Of a stretch of DNA of 64,000 nucleotides, positions 1-8,522 are shown one piece after another (positions within the stretch are counted from its first letter, which is position 1; each line of letters opens with the position of its first letter). This DNA comes from Micromonospora sp. NBC_01699 (lineage in GTDB: Bacteria > Actinomycetota > Actinomycetes > Mycobacteriales > Micromonosporaceae): the NCBI RefSeq assembly GCF_036250065.1, contig NZ_CP109199.1:2666001-2730000 (forward strand). The letters run 5' to 3'. The notes beneath the pieces are model-generated. The model was not told where the DNA came from, did no database searches, and saw only the letters and a program-made list of their open reading frames with translations. Both the position numbers and the translations under genes were made by a program.

Positions 1-115
1 ATCGGCCCGAAGACGGTGGAGGCGAACCCGGCCCGGGTCTATCGCAAGCAACGACCCGGCGGAGAGCCACCAGCCGCTGGAGAATCTGGCCCGCAAGGTC
101 GCGGACCGGATCTGA
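1..115 (+). pseudogene. 3' remnant of a LuxR-type regulator, cut by window edge
   Basis: The first reading frame encodes IGPKTVEANPARVYRK, which matches the recognition helix of LuxR/NarL-type HTH domains. After this point the frame gives a Pro/Gly/Arg-rich tail rather than the usual end of the domain. A second frame reads as plausible coding sequence ending LARKVADRI with a stop at 113-115. This could be a frameshifted C-terminus or two remnants. The 5' part lies outside the window, so only the HTH match is reliable. Confidence 0.35.
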
Positions 116-152
116 CCCGCAGGCCGTGCGGCCGATCGACCATGGTGACCGA

Positions 153-515
153 TTACCGTGAAGCCGGCGGCGGGCCCGGTGTCGGAGGCGGCTTGGGTGA
201 ACCAGGTGACTCGCCCGCCGCGTCGTCAAACGATAGGAACAGGGTGCTCCGATAAGCGCCGCCCGGCCCCTGTCTGCTGTCTCTTTCCTTCGGTTCCGAT
301 CCGTAGGGCCAGAATCGTCGGGCGCGGAAATCGTAACTTTCCTGGCCCGGACTTTCCCAGTCCAGACAAACTTTCTGGCCGGCCGTCAGGAATACATATC
401 CGTCCAGCGCCCCGGCACTAAAATGCGCCCAGCAACCACCCGGAGTCTCGTCCGAATCGATGACTCCCCAGCCCTCGTCCTCATGCCATTCCCGTACGGA
501 ACCCACCGTTGTCAT
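153..515 (-). CDS. Cold-shock-domain-like protein
   Basis: 120 aa. The first 65 residues resemble a CSD/OB-fold: VREWHEDEGWGVIDSDE stands where the RNP-1 segment of CspA proteins would be, and CWAHFSA where RNP-2 (VFVHF) would be. The basic and aromatic RNA-binding signature is only partly kept. The C-terminal ~55 residues are Pro/Gly-rich and look disordered. The ATG at 515 is chosen because the longer frame (from 602) would run into the hairpin at 567-603. A role in nucleic-acid binding is inferred from the fold only. Confidence 0.7.
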   Translation of the reverse strand: MTTVGSVREWHEDEGWGVIDSDETPGGCWAHFSAGALDGYVFLTAGQKVCLDWESPGQESYDFRARRFWPYGSEPKERDSRQGPGGAYRSTLFLSFDDAAGESPGSPKPPPTPGPPPASR

Positions 516-566
516 GTTTCCGAACCTAGTCCCTGTTGTTACGGGGTGCAAGCGGGACGTTGCAGA

Positions 567-603
567 CGTGTGGGCAGGGCGCTCTGAGTGCCCTGCCCAC
601 ACG
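567..603 (-). terminator. Hairpin terminator of the secreted-protein gene
   Basis: A perfect 14-bp inverted repeat (567-580 and 590-603) with a 9-nt loop lies 13 bases past the stop of the minus-strand gene ending at 616. There is no U-run, as is common in high-GC actinobacteria. Confidence 0.65.
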
Positions 604-615
604 TTTCGGAATGAG

Positions 616-1254
616 TTAGTTTTCCAAGATTACCGAGCCGGACCAGATAACCGAGCCCGTTCCACCGGGACCGACGTTGTGTCGGAAGGTGGCGTAGTCC
701 TGGTAGTCGATGTCATTTCCGGCGTACACCGGATTCATGTTCCCGTGGAACGTATAGTCCTTGGGAGCCGAGTGTGGAGCGTTCTGGCCGGCGAAGGCAC
801 CGTTGCGCCACCACTCCAGACCGCGCTCGGACACCGGGCTGACGATGATCGCTCGCAGTGCGGCGCTCAGCTTCCAACTCCATGCCAGCCGGCGCCGGGA
901 GCCGCAGCTGTACTGGATGGTGAAGAAGCTGTTGGCGTCCCCTACGCCGATCGAACCCAAGCACCACATGCTCTCGCCCGCGGCTGCGGTTGTCACGGGC
1001 GGCGTTGCGGCGAGCGAGGCTTTCAAGGTGGCAGCCTGCTGGCTGGACACGGGCTTGTCGAAATCGAGTCGGACGGTGCTGACCATCGTGCCCTGGGTGC
1101 TTTCCACGACAATGCTCCGGACGGCTGAACTGCCGTCTGCGGCGCTTGCCGGAGACGCGACGCCGACCAGCATCAGGAGTGCGGAGACGGCGGCGGCGCA
1201 CAAACGTGCGGCGCTCATCGGCATGAACCGCTGGCGTTTTGTTTTCGATTCCAT
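616..1254 (-). CDS. Secreted protein of unknown function
   Basis: 212 aa. The ATG at 1254 follows GGGG at normal spacing. Residues 1-39 form a Sec signal peptide: basic start KTKRQR, a hydrophobic stretch rich in A/L/V, and cleavage near ASA-AD. The mature part has a region with two cysteines (WCLGSIG and QYSCGS) and an aromatic, Asn/Gly-rich C-terminus (HGNMNPVYAGNDIDYQDY). No catalytic motif was recognised. It probably acts outside the cell. It is a single gene with its own terminator. Confidence 0.7.
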   Translation of the reverse strand: MESKTKRQRFMPMSAARLCAAAVSALLMLVGVASPASAADGSSAVRSIVVESTQGTMVSTVRLDFDKPVSSQQAATLKASLAATPPVTTAAAGESMWCLGSIGVGDANSFFTIQYSCGSRRRLAWSWKLSAALRAIIVSPVSERGLEWWRNGAFAGQNAPHSAPKDYTFHGNMNPVYAGNDIDYQDYATFRHNVGPGGTGSVIWSGSVILEN

Positions 1255-1748
1255 GATTCCCCGTTCAATGGTGGAGAGCTTGCGACGGCGGCTGCGCAAC
1301 TGCCGCCCAGAGGCTATGATTGACCGTCGTGACTGTCAAGATTTTGGATCGACATTATGGTGGCCACGTCGAAATCTGGTTGTAGTGCCGGTGAGTGTCG
1401 ACGGCGCGGAGTTGGTGATCTTGGGGTTATGAAGACCGCCGAGTCGATGTCGAGCTCCCGAGGTAACCGCATCCGGCCAGGGGTTTTCGTGTCCCACGCC
1501 GACGTATTCCTGGCGGAACGCTGATCCCTGAACTCGTGCAATGCCTCGTGGGGGGAGCGGATGGCCGTTGCGTCGGGCGGTCAACGAAAGGTTCCGCATC
1601 CGAAGAGACGTTGCACAATTCTGCAATCGGTCATGGCGGATTGGCTCTACCGCTTCGGGGACCGGACCTGCGGGACGTCGATGTCGAACGCGGGGTTCGC
1701 GTCCCTTCCCGTTCGCCTCGCCGGAACGGGAAGGGACGGCCCCGCGAC
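1255..1748. other. Intergenic stretch without a convincing gene
   Basis: Open frames on both strands in this stretch have no start signal, no hydrophobic pattern and no family resemblance. The G+C content drops around 1300-1450, for example tattgaccgtcgtgactgtc-like sequence. I see no repeat or clear promoter. Confidence 0.4.
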
Positions 1749-2179
1749 TCAACCGCAGACGATCCGTACGATCACCGAACGGTTCCGGGCCGCCGGTCCG
1801 GGCAGGAGCGTGTTGTTGTTCCTCCAGCAACGCCTGGACCGTCCGAGCGCGGTCCAGGGACAGCGACAGACGGCCTTCCTCGATGCCCGCCGACGCGGAG
1901 CCGCTGAACACCGCCTCGGCGAGTTGGTCGGTTGGCCGCAGTTCGCGGTGGGCGAACAGGAAGAGCTGCTCGACGGCCTGCTCGCGTCGGCGGACCCAGC
2001 CGTTCGTGTATCTGCATGCCGCAGAGGGCGAGCGGACCCAGGATCAGCAGCGCGCTCGGCAATCGGCGGAGCAGCCGTCGCCGCCACGGCGGGCGGGGTG
2101 GTGGGGGGACCTCGTCGAGCACCGCCCGACCGGGTAGCGCCGGGCCGTCGGCGATGGCACGGGTGACCGTGTAACGCAC
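1749..2179 (-). pseudogene. Probable frameshifted single-TM protein
   Basis: A GTG at 2179 preceded by GAAGGG starts a frame that runs through a basic stretch (RRRLLRRLP) into a TM segment (SALLILGPLALCGMQ) and to about 2005. Protein-like sequence then continues in another frame (REQAVEQLFLFAHRELRP, then RLSLSLDRARTVQALLEE to about 1810). A third frame gives NRSVIVRIV near its end at 1749. The last two pieces weakly recall an OmpA-like domain (LS..RA..V...L and a terminal NRRV-type strand). Two frame changes imply decay, or sequencing error. Confidence 0.35.
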
Positions 2180-2324
2180 GACCGCTGCCCTTCGGAAGTC
2201 GGACAGAGTCGCGACAGATGTCCGTCGGTCGGTATCGCAAAGGGTCGCGTCGGAACGGGGTAGGGGCACGGCTCGACCGGCTGTCCACACCGGACGTCGC
2301 GGTCGGCCCGACCGGCGGCGTCGG

Positions 2325-3107
2325 TCAGCTACCCGGCGGGTCGTCGGAGGTCGACCGGCTCAGCGCCCGGAGCACCAGGGGCGCTACGACGAGGATCCGG
2401 CGCCGGCCGGTCCGGACGATGTCCCGGTCCCGCAGTGCCCGCATGGCTCGGGCGACGGCCTCCCGGGAGGCCGCCGCGGCCGTGGCGAGTTCCCGCTGGG
2501 ACAGCGGAAGGTCGATCACGATGCCCTCGGGGGTAAGCCGACCGTGCTCGTCGGCGAGGTTGGCCAGCAGTCCGGCGAGTCGGGCGAAACTGTTGGCGGA
2601 GACGTACTCCAGTCGTTTGACGTCGGACTGGCGCAGCCCCCGGACGAGATGCCGCAGCAGGCCGAGGGCGAGTCTGGGCTGGTTGACCACCAGGTCGACG
2701 AACTGGTTGCCGTCGATGACGTACGCCTGTAGTGCGGTCAGTGTGGTCACGGTGCCCGACCGGACGCCTCCGTCGATCGCGGCCAGGTCGCCGATGATGT
2801 CCCCCGGCCCGCGCAGGGCGAGCAGTGCCTCCTGACCCTCCCGGGAAACCGACGTGACCTTTATCCAGCCGCTGAGCAGGATCATCACGTACCGGGACGG
2901 GTCCCCCTGGTGGAACAGGTCGGTACGGGCGGCGTGGCGCCTGGTCGTCGCGATGGTGGCGAGCCGATCCCGGTCGGCCGGCGGTAGGTGGGCGAGGAAC
3001 GTACCCGGTAGGGGCGGCGGATGGTCGGTGACGTCCCGGCTATCCGGGTGGCCGGAGTTCGTCCTGCCGGTCGAGGGTGCCTTTCGATGCCGCAAGCAGG
3101 TCTCCAC
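2325..3107 (-). CDS. Crp/Fnr-family transcriptional regulator
   Basis: About 260 aa from a GTG at 3107; another GTG at 3134 is equally possible. The family core (about 235 aa) begins near 3032. An N-terminal cyclic-nucleotide-binding-like beta roll is followed by a C-terminal Crp-type winged HTH (LPLSQRELATAAAASREAVA, then RAMRALRDRDIVRTGRRRI). The Arg/Glu pair that defines cAMP binding in Crp is not obvious (GPGDIIGDLAAIDGG), and no Cys cluster for an Fe-S centre is seen, so the effector is unknown. It is divergent from the decayed ABC transporter at 3179. Confidence 0.85.
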   Translation of the reverse strand: METCLRHRKAPSTGRTNSGHPDSRDVTDHPPPLPGTFLAHLPPADRDRLATIATTRRHAARTDLFHQGDPSRYVMILLSGWIKVTSVSREGQEALLALRGPGDIIGDLAAIDGGVRSGTVTTLTALQAYVIDGNQFVDLVVNQPRLALGLLRHLVRGLRQSDVKRLEYVSANSFARLAGLLANLADEHGRLTPEGIVIDLPLSQRELATAAAASREAVARAMRALRDRDIVRTGRRRILVVAPLVLRALSRSTSDDPPGS

Positions 3108-3178
3108 GTTGGTTGTCGTCGTCGTTTCCGGCACGGTTTCCGGATGTGCCGACTTCCGGGAAGTGTGGCTCAGCGTAG

Positions 3179-3856
3179 ATGGGGTGTGTAGGTGACCTTT
3201 GTGAACGGCCGCTGGACCAGAGCGCCATCGCCCTCGACCAGACCCGGCAACCACCCTCGTGGGCACACCTGGCCGGCACGGACGACCTGGGCCGGGGTGT
3301 GGCGTTGCGTGCCCTCTACGGGCTGCGGGTCTCGTTGCTCGTCGGCGTGGTGGCCGCGCTGGTCGCCACCGTCATCGGCGGCCTGGTCGGCGGCATCGTC
3401 GCCATGATGCGTGCCAGCCTCGGCGCGGTGATCGCCTCGGTCGGGCTCACCCACTGGCTCTCCACCGCCCGGATCGTCCGGTCGGAACTGTTGAGCCTGC
3501 GCACCCGGCCGTTTATCGACGCGGCGATCTCCGGCGGCGCCAGCCGGACCCGGGTGCTGACCCGGCACCTGCTGCCACACGTGCTACCCCGGCTGGCCCT
3601 GGCGACCACGCTGATGATCCCGCACGCCGTGTGGCACGAGACCGCCCTGTCGTTCCTCGGCCTCGGGCTGCCACCGCACCTCGTCTCCCTCGGCAACATG
3701 ATCAACGACGGCCAGGGGTCGCTGCTCACCGGCGCGTGGTGGGCCAGCCTCGCCCCCGTCGCCGTCATCGTCGCCGTCACCCTTGCCATCGCGACGCTCG
3801 CCGTCCGCTGGCGGGACCGCCTCGATCCCCGCGTACGAGCGGAGCTGCACCTGTGA
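3179..3856 (+). pseudogene. Degenerate DppC/NikC-type ABC permease
   Basis: The frame encodes recognisable parts of a peptide/nickel ABC permease: the periplasmic loop GTDDLGRGVALRALYG, the first core TM (VSLLVGVVAALVATVIGG), the EAA loop (IDAAISGGASRTRVLTRHLL) and the SFLGLGLPP segment. The first TM helix of the family is absent, and about 30 residues are missing between IVAMM and RASLGAVIAS, which removes a TM helix. It is therefore probably non-functional. Its stop overlaps (GTGA) the start of an equally decayed ATPase gene. The metal or peptide substrate cannot be read from the remnant. Confidence 0.7.
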
Positions 3857-4097
3857 CCGCCACCCGAACCACCACCAACCCCGCGACCCCAGCCGCGAGC
3901 ACGGAAGGGCCGCTGCTCACGGTCGACGCCAAGCCGTACTCGAACGGGTCAACCTGCATGTCGAACGCGGTGACGCCGCCGTCATCGGCGACTACCAACG
4001 GATCCACACCGCCGGGGTCCTCGTCATCACGCACGACCCCGCCCTGCTGGAACGCTGGACCGACCGGGTTGTCGAGCTACCCGCGGCCCCGCGGTGA
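3853..4097 (+). pseudogene. Remnant of ABC transporter ATP-binding protein
   Basis: The GTG at 3853 overlaps the permease stop. The start reads like a Dpp/Nik ATPase N-terminus (EGPLLTVDA), then a frame change near 3930 leads to VLERVNLHVERGDAAVIG. The sequence then jumps directly to the H-loop end of the domain: GVLVITHDPALLERWTDRVV. Walker A, Q-loop, signature and Walker B are all deleted (about 150 residues). It is clearly dead and is linked to the permease remnant. Confidence 0.7.
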
Positions 4098-4130
4098 TCA
4101 ACGACTTCACCCCATGACAGCTCGTCCTTA

Positions 4131-4147
4131 TTGCAAGATAATGGCAA
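4131..4147 (+). promoter_or_regulatory. Possible Fur-family (Nur-like) box before sod
   Basis: TTGCAAGATAATGGCAA lies about 40 bases before the superoxide dismutase start. It has two related half-sites of the TTGCAA type. In Streptomyces the nickel-responsive Fur homologue Nur controls both the Fe-SOD gene and nickel uptake genes. The match here is by eye only. Confidence 0.35.
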
Positions 4148-4184
4148 CAGCTACTACTTGGCAGTTTTGTGAGAGGACGTACCC

Positions 4185-4799
4185 ATGGCCGTGTACACCC
4201 TGCCCGACATGCCCTACGACTACGGCGCGCTCGAACCGGCGATGTCCGGGGAGATCCTGGAGCTGCACCACAGCAAGCACCACGCCGCGTACGTCAAGGG
4301 CGCCAACGACGGACTCGACCGGCTCGCCGAGGCGCGCGAGAAGGGCGACTACGCGACCCTGGTCGGGCTGGAGAAGACGTACGCGTTCAACCTGTCCGGT
4401 CACGTCCTGCACTCGATCTTCTGGAACAACCTGTCCCCGGACGGTGGTGACCGCCCCGGCGGTGAGCTGGCGGCAGCGATCGACGAGCACTTCGGCTCGT
4501 TCGACGGCTTCGCCGGACAGCTCTCCGCCGCGACCAAGGGCGTGCAGGGTTCCGGCTGGGGTGTCCTCGCCTGGGAACCGCTGAGCCAGCGGTTGATCGT
4601 GGAGCAGGTCTACGACCACCACGGCAACGTCGGCCAGGGCTCGATCCCGGTGCTGGTCTTCGACGCCTGGGAGCACGCCTACTACCTTCAGTACCGCAAT
4701 GTCCGCCCGGACTACGTCGACCGGCTGTGGAGCCTGGTCAACTGGACCGACGTGACCGGTCGGTTCGACGCCGCCCGCGCCACCCGGCCCAAGATCTGA
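4185..4799 (+). CDS. sodA: Superoxide dismutase, Fe/Mn family
   Basis: 204 aa, full length for the family. It converts superoxide to hydrogen peroxide and oxygen in the cytoplasm. All four metal ligands are present at the positions seen in actinobacterial enzymes: H28 (in ELHHSKHH), H76, D160 and H164 (DAWEHAYY). The second-shell motif VYDHHGN (143-148) is also present. RBS GAGAGGA sits 9 bases before ATG. Sequence alone does not tell iron from manganese preference. It is followed after 5 bases by a small conserved gene. Confidence 0.95.
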   Translation: MAVYTLPDMPYDYGALEPAMSGEILELHHSKHHAAYVKGANDGLDRLAEAREKGDYATLVGLEKTYAFNLSGHVLHSIFWNNLSPDGGDRPGGELAAAIDEHFGSFDGFAGQLSAATKGVQGSGWGVLAWEPLSQRLIVEQVYDHHGNVGQGSIPVLVFDAWEHAYYLQYRNVRPDYVDRLWSLVNWTDVTGRFDAARATRPKI

Positions 4800-4804
4800 C
4801 CAGG

Positions 4805-5071
4805 GTGGAACACCCCACGCCGGCCGCCTCCGAGGCGGTACAGCGGGCCGCCGGCGCCATCGCGGCCCGGCACCGCGGGGACCTCGACGGCGCCGAGGCG
4901 CTGCTCGCCGCGTTCCCGAGCGAGCAGGCCAAGACCCTCGGGTTCTACCTGCTCGCGGAACTGGCCCTCGGCCTGGTCCGAGCGCAGAGCGGGCAGAGCA
5001 TGGACGAACTGATCCAGGAACTGTCCCTGCACCTGGCGACCTCGTCAGGCCAGCCACCACCGGGCGACTGA
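4805..5071 (+). CDS. Small helical protein downstream of sod
   Basis: 88 aa from GTG at 4805, only 5 bases after the sod stop, so it is probably co-transcribed and translationally coupled. The protein is Ala/Leu/Glu-rich and probably all-helical (AVQRAAGAIAARHRGDLDGA and LAELALGLVRAQ). No signal peptide or motif is seen. It resembles one tetratricopeptide-like helical pair, but this is not certain. Function is unknown. Confidence 0.65.
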   Translation: MEHPTPAASEAVQRAAGAIAARHRGDLDGAEALLAAFPSEQAKTLGFYLLAELALGLVRAQSGQSMDELIQELSLHLATSSGQPPPGD

Positions 5072-5079
5072 CCACGTGA

Positions 5080-5114
5080 CACGTCCCCGCCGGGCCCGGC
5101 CCGGCGGGGACGTG
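5080..5114. terminator. Strong hairpin after the sod operon
   Basis: A perfect 16-bp inverted repeat (5080-5095 and 5099-5114) with a 3-nt loop lies 9 bases past the stop at 5071. It may also serve transcripts from the minus-strand gene ending at 5319. Confidence 0.7.
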
Positions 5115-5318
5115 TGGACCGAGCGGCAAGCGTCTTCGTCACCCGGCGCGACTGAGTCCGGGTCCGGCGGGAGGCGGTTCGGGGCGGGTGATGCCGCCGG
5201 CATCACCCGCCCCGAGCATCTGCCCCGGGACCCGCGACCGTGCGCGGCTCGGGCACCCGTGGACCTCGATCTCAGCCCGGTTTCTCTCCGCTGCCCGAAG
5301 CGGGCCGTGAATCGGGAG

Positions 5319-6827
5319 TTAGCGGACCTGGACGAAGACCGGGTTCGAGTAGAACCAGAGGTCGTCCCAGGGGCTCTCCAGGCCGTCGGCGAGGGGTTCG
5401 GCCTCGTCGGTGTTGGTGCCGCGTACCCGGGCGTACATGTCGGTCTCGACGTTGCGCAGGGTGTGCCGGATGACGTAGTCGCGGCCCTGCTTGCGCCAGT
5501 CGCGGGGACCGAACCGGGCGACGACCTTGGTTGTCGGGTTGGTGTCGGCGTCGAGGTTGCTGTTCGGGCCGGTGATCTGGCCGGTGATCAGGTCGACGCG
5601 GCGGACCTGCGGGCGGTCGCCGTTGGCGTTCTTGCCCTCCAGCGGCCGGAACTTGATCTCGATCTCGACGTCGGTCCGGTTGCGGCGGTTGAGCGTGATG
5701 GTCTCACTCACCGAGGCGTTGCGGCCCTGGCCGGACGCGGTCAGGTCGAGGCCGGTGACCAGGTCGCCGGTGGTGACGAAGATCCGGCCGTTGCGCAGCC
5801 CGTCCATGATGTCGGCGTAGCCCTGGCGGGCGTGCACGTAGGTCTTGCTGTACTCGCCGGGCCAGAAGTCGGAGCCGCCGCGGGTCCAGTGCACGTGCGA
5901 GTCGGAGGTGGCGGTGATCCACCAGCGCCGGCCCTCACCGAGCAGCGAGTCCCACAGCCCGCCGACCCGGGCGGTCATCTGGTCGAAGCCACCGTGGGTC
6001 GGGTAGTTGCCGTAGCCACCCCGGGCGCCACCGTTGAGCGGACCGGCCTGGTGGCCGGGGGCGCCCTCGAACCCGACGTAGATCTCCGGTGCGGCGTTGT
6101 TGCCGTTGCGGAACTCCCGAGGAGTGTCCTGCCCGTAGACGCCGAGGCCGGGCGCGGACCGGGCCGCGTGGTGGGCGATGACCAGCGGGCGCTGCTCCAG
6201 GCCGCGGGCGTACTTGAGGAACTCGACCATCTTGGCCTCGGTGTCCCGGGTCGGGTCCGCCGGGAAGGGGTCGTTCTTGGCGAACCGGCTCTCCAACTCG
6301 AAGAGCAGCTTCGCCTCGTCGTCATGCCGCGGGATCATCAGCGTGTGGTGGTCCAGGGCCGGCGCGTCGAACTCCATGCCCCAGAACTGGAGCACCTCGG
6401 GCACCAGTTTGCGGGAGAGCAGCAGGTCGGGGTACGCCTGCTCCAGGTTCACCTTCGAGTGCGTCGGCCCACCGTGGTCGGTGCACATCGCCCAGGTCAG
6501 GCCGAAGTTCTTCGCCATGATCGCGTTGGTGACGATCGGGTACACCGCGTCCGCGCCCTTGGAGAACTTCGGCGGGTTGACCGAGGTGTCGAAGTTGCCG
6601 CTGTACTCCGAGTGGATGTGGTGGTCGCCCGCCCGCCACGCCCGGCTACCGGAGTCTCCACCGCCCTGCTTGTCGCCCTTGCGGTCATCGTCGTCGTTGG
6701 CGAACGCCGCGCCGCTTCCGATCAGCGGGCTCGCGGCGGCGAGGGTCGCGCCGACACCGGCGTACTTGACCAATCGACGGCGCGACATCTGCGAACGTTC
6801 GGTGTCTTCGATATCCTTGTCGTTCAA
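5319..6827 (-). CDS. Tat-exported PHP-type metallophosphoesterase
   Basis: 502 aa. The TTG start at 6827 is favoured over the ATG at 6788 because GGAAAGG lies just upstream. A twin-arginine signal (SRRRLVK, residues 15-21) precedes a hydrophobic stretch ending near AFA-ND. After an acidic linker the domain opens with GDHHIHSEYSG (H70, H72) and contains CTDHGG, MEFDAP, IAHHAAR and SDSHVH. These are the histidine/aspartate metal ligands expected of a PHP-fold phosphoesterase. The substrate is unknown. The C-terminal ~120 residues look beta-rich. It probably works folded, with bound metal, outside the cell. Confidence 0.8.
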   Translation of the reverse strand: MNDKDIEDTERSQMSRRRLVKYAGVGATLAAASPLIGSGAAFANDDDDRKGDKQGGGDSGSRAWRAGDHHIHSEYSGNFDTSVNPPKFSKGADAVYPIVTNAIMAKNFGLTWAMCTDHGGPTHSKVNLEQAYPDLLLSRKLVPEVLQFWGMEFDAPALDHHTLMIPRHDDEAKLLFELESRFAKNDPFPADPTRDTEAKMVEFLKYARGLEQRPLVIAHHAARSAPGLGVYGQDTPREFRNGNNAAPEIYVGFEGAPGHQAGPLNGGARGGYGNYPTHGGFDQMTARVGGLWDSLLGEGRRWWITATSDSHVHWTRGGSDFWPGEYSKTYVHARQGYADIMDGLRNGRIFVTTGDLVTGLDLTASGQGRNASVSETITLNRRNRTDVEIEIKFRPLEGKNANGDRPQVRRVDLITGQITGPNSNLDADTNPTTKVVARFGPRDWRKQGRDYVIRHTLRNVETDMYARVRGTNTDEAEPLADGLESPWDDLWFYSNPVFVQVR

Positions 6828-7155
6828 GGTGGAACCTTTCCTCGATACAGCGATGGCCGTGCCAACCGGTGAGCATCAAAGGCCGCGTTGAAGATCCGGT
6901 GAACACAGGCCGGAAAGCCCGCGAACAGCTCACCCCGCCCGGTTGAAGATCGACTTTTGGGGTCACCGAGAGCGTGGTTCACCGCCCCTGGCCGCACGCC
7001 CGTCGTGGGCCCGTCGGTTCGCCTGCTCGCCGTAGCTCCCCGGAGGCAACAGCCGCCATCCCTGATCGGCGGGGGAGACGATGGTCGTTGACGAAGACGG
7101 CGGTGAATGGCGAGGATGGCTTTTAATTCGTCACCGCGAATGAGAGGACTTTCCC
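6828..7155. other. Divergent promoter region
   Basis: A 10-mer GTTGAAGATC occurs twice in the same orientation (6887-6896 and 6942-6951), 55 bases apart, which suggests paired binding sites on one face of the helix. An RBS GGAAAGG for the minus gene and GAGAGGA (about 7141) for the plus gene are visible. No other feature is seen. Confidence 0.35.
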
Positions 7156-7383
7156 ATGCTCCGACGTGGCCTCGTGGCCGCCCTCCTCGCCGCCGGTCTG
7201 CTCGCCGCCACCGCGGCCCCCGTGCAGGCGATTCCGCCCGGTGAGAGCCTCATCGTGCTCGCCTACTTCTCCGACCCGGAGAAAACCCAGATAATCGGAC
7301 AGCAGTGGTATGGCTGTGGGCAGCCCCCGGGCAGTTGGGGAGTCCTGGGCGGTTACCGCACCCTCTACTTCACCCCCTGCTGA
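7156..7383 (+). CDS. Small secreted peptide, DUF6289-like
   Basis: 75 aa. Residues 1-25 are a Sec signal peptide (MLRRGLVAALLAAGLLAATA, cut near VQA). The mature ~50 residues have a conserved-looking pattern: PPGES, YFSDPEKTQIIG, one Cys in WYGCG, WG and a terminal PC. The two cysteines could form one disulfide. RBS GAGAGGA. The pattern fits the small actinobacterial DUF6289 family, whose function is unknown. Confidence 0.7.
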   Translation: MLRRGLVAALLAAGLLAATAAPVQAIPPGESLIVLAYFSDPEKTQIIGQQWYGCGQPPGSWGVLGGYRTLYFTPC

Positions 7384-7442
7384 TCGGGCGCGGTCGGGCA
7401 CCGGACCGGGCCACACCACCGATCTGATCCGGGCGTTGTCGA

Positions 7443-7481
7443 CCGGTGGGCACGTCCGGGATCTCCGGGAGTGCCCACCGG
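7443..7481. terminator. Bidirectional hairpin between convergent genes
   Basis: An 11-bp perfect inverted repeat (7443-7453 and 7471-7481) lies between the ends of the DUF6289-like gene (7383) and the DoxX gene (7508). Confidence 0.6.
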
Positions 7482-7507
7482 CCGACGAGGTCGACGGGGA
7501 CGCCGGG

Positions 7508-7948
7508 TCAGGCCACCGACGCGGGTTGCGGTTCCGTCCGACGCGACCGCTGTAGGGCGACCAGCCCGCGGTCGAGCGACCACGGTCCGGGGCCGAGCAC
7601 CGCGATCAGCAGGAATGACCAGCAGAACAGGGCGGACAACTCACCGCCGTTGTTCAGCGGCAGCAGGTCGGCCGGCTGGTGAACCACAAAATATGCGTAC
7701 GCCATCGAGCCGGAGCAGAGCAGGGCGGCCGGGCGGGTACCGAGTCCGACCAGCACCAGCAGTCCTCCGACCAGTTGGATCAGCGCGGCCCACCATCCCG
7801 GCCAGGCGCCGAACGGGATGGCGTCGCCGGTGCCACGGCTGCCGCCGAAGACGCCGAACAGCGACGACGCGCCGTGCAGCGTGAAGAGCAGGCCCACCAC
7901 TATCCGGTAGAGGGACGTGACCAGGTCGGGTAGACGGACGGAGTTCAC
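7508..7948 (-). CDS. DoxX-family membrane protein
   Basis: 146 aa from GTG at 7948 (GAGGAG upstream). Four TM helices are visible: RIVVGLLFTLHGASSLFGVF, WWAALIQLVGGLLVLVGLG, AALLCSGSMAYAYFVV and ALFCWSFLLIAVLG. The first carries the typical DoxX pattern R...G..F..HG. DoxX proteins are linked to redox balance and thiosulfate metabolism in some species. No specific role can be assigned here. Confidence 0.85.
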   Translation of the reverse strand: MNSVRLPDLVTSLYRIVVGLLFTLHGASSLFGVFGGSRGTGDAIPFGAWPGWWAALIQLVGGLLVLVGLGTRPAALLCSGSMAYAYFVVHQPADLLPLNNGGELSALFCWSFLLIAVLGPGPWSLDRGLVALQRSRRTEPQPASVA

Positions 7949-8138
7949 GATGATTCTCCTCGGGTCAGCGGACATCAATGGTGCTGTTCCCGCGGCCGCC
8001 CCAGCTCGGCAACGGAGTCGACTTCCCGTCGACCCGCTCTCGTGCTGGGTCGCCGCCGGTGGTGCCGTACGGCACCGCGCTGGTACGGCGTCACAGGTGC
8101 TACGAGCGAACGCGCCTCATCCGGTTCCTGCCGCAGGG

Positions 8139-8522
8139 TCAGGCGACCCGGAAGCTCCGCAGGGCGGTGCTGTGGCTGTGCAGATCACCGGCCGGGACGG
8201 TGATCGCGCTGCCGGTGCAGTTCGTACCCGGGAAGAGCAGCAGGGTCCGATCGGTCAGGTTGACGTGGCTGTGGATGGCGATCGGACTGTTGACGCAGCC
8301 GACACCGAACGGCGACGAGAACTCCACCTCGTTGCCGGTGAACCAGATCGAGTCGGAGAAACAGACCGTCTCCTTGCCGTAGCTACAGCTGCCGGCGGAG
8401 GCGGGAGCCGTCTGGGGTGCGGTGGAGGCGAACACCGGACTGGCGAGCGCGACCGAGGCGAACGTTGCCGAGGCGAACGTTGCCGCGATCCGGCTGACGC
8501 GCGATGGTTTGCGAAGGCGCAT
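8139..8522 (-). CDS. Small secreted protein, crystallin/I36-like
   Basis: 127 aa from ATG at 8522 with GGAGGA 4 bases upstream. The signal peptide ends near VFA-ST. The mature domain (~95 aa) has four cysteines (SCSYGKETVCF, GVGCVNS, GTNCTGS) and a beta-rich pattern (WFTGNEVEF, LLLFPGTNCTGSAITV). This recalls the beta/gamma-crystallin-like fold of secreted peptidase-inhibitor family I36, but the match is weak. A 15-bp tandem duplication lies in the signal-peptide region. Confidence 0.65.
   Translation of the reverse strand: MRLRKPSRVSRIAATFASATFASVALASPVFASTAPQTAPASAGSCSYGKETVCFSDSIWFTGNEVEFSSPFGVGCVNSPIAIHSHVNLTDRTLLLFPGTNCTGSAITVPAGDLHSHSTALRSFRVA
8455..8484 (-). repeat. 15-bp perfect tandem duplication in a signal peptide
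   Basis: Two adjacent identical 15-mers (8455-8469 and 8470-8484) encode a repeated ATFAS unit in the hydrophobic core of the signal peptide, lengthening it by five residues without breaking the frame. Confidence 0.8.

Noticed and set aside
3259-4584. A plus-strand frame running through the ABC remnants into sod
   Set aside because: It crosses the real sod gene out of frame and is Arg/Pro-rich; only its short part near 3853-3930 matches the ATPase remnant.
5083-5300. Continuation of the hairpin after sod as a non-coding RNA
   Set aside because: Only a simple terminator-type hairpin is visible; no promoter or conserved structure supports an RNA gene.
5076-6872. A 598-codon plus-strand frame over the PHP-type gene
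   Set aside because: The minus-strand protein has a Tat signal and metal motifs; the plus frame has none and is a shadow.
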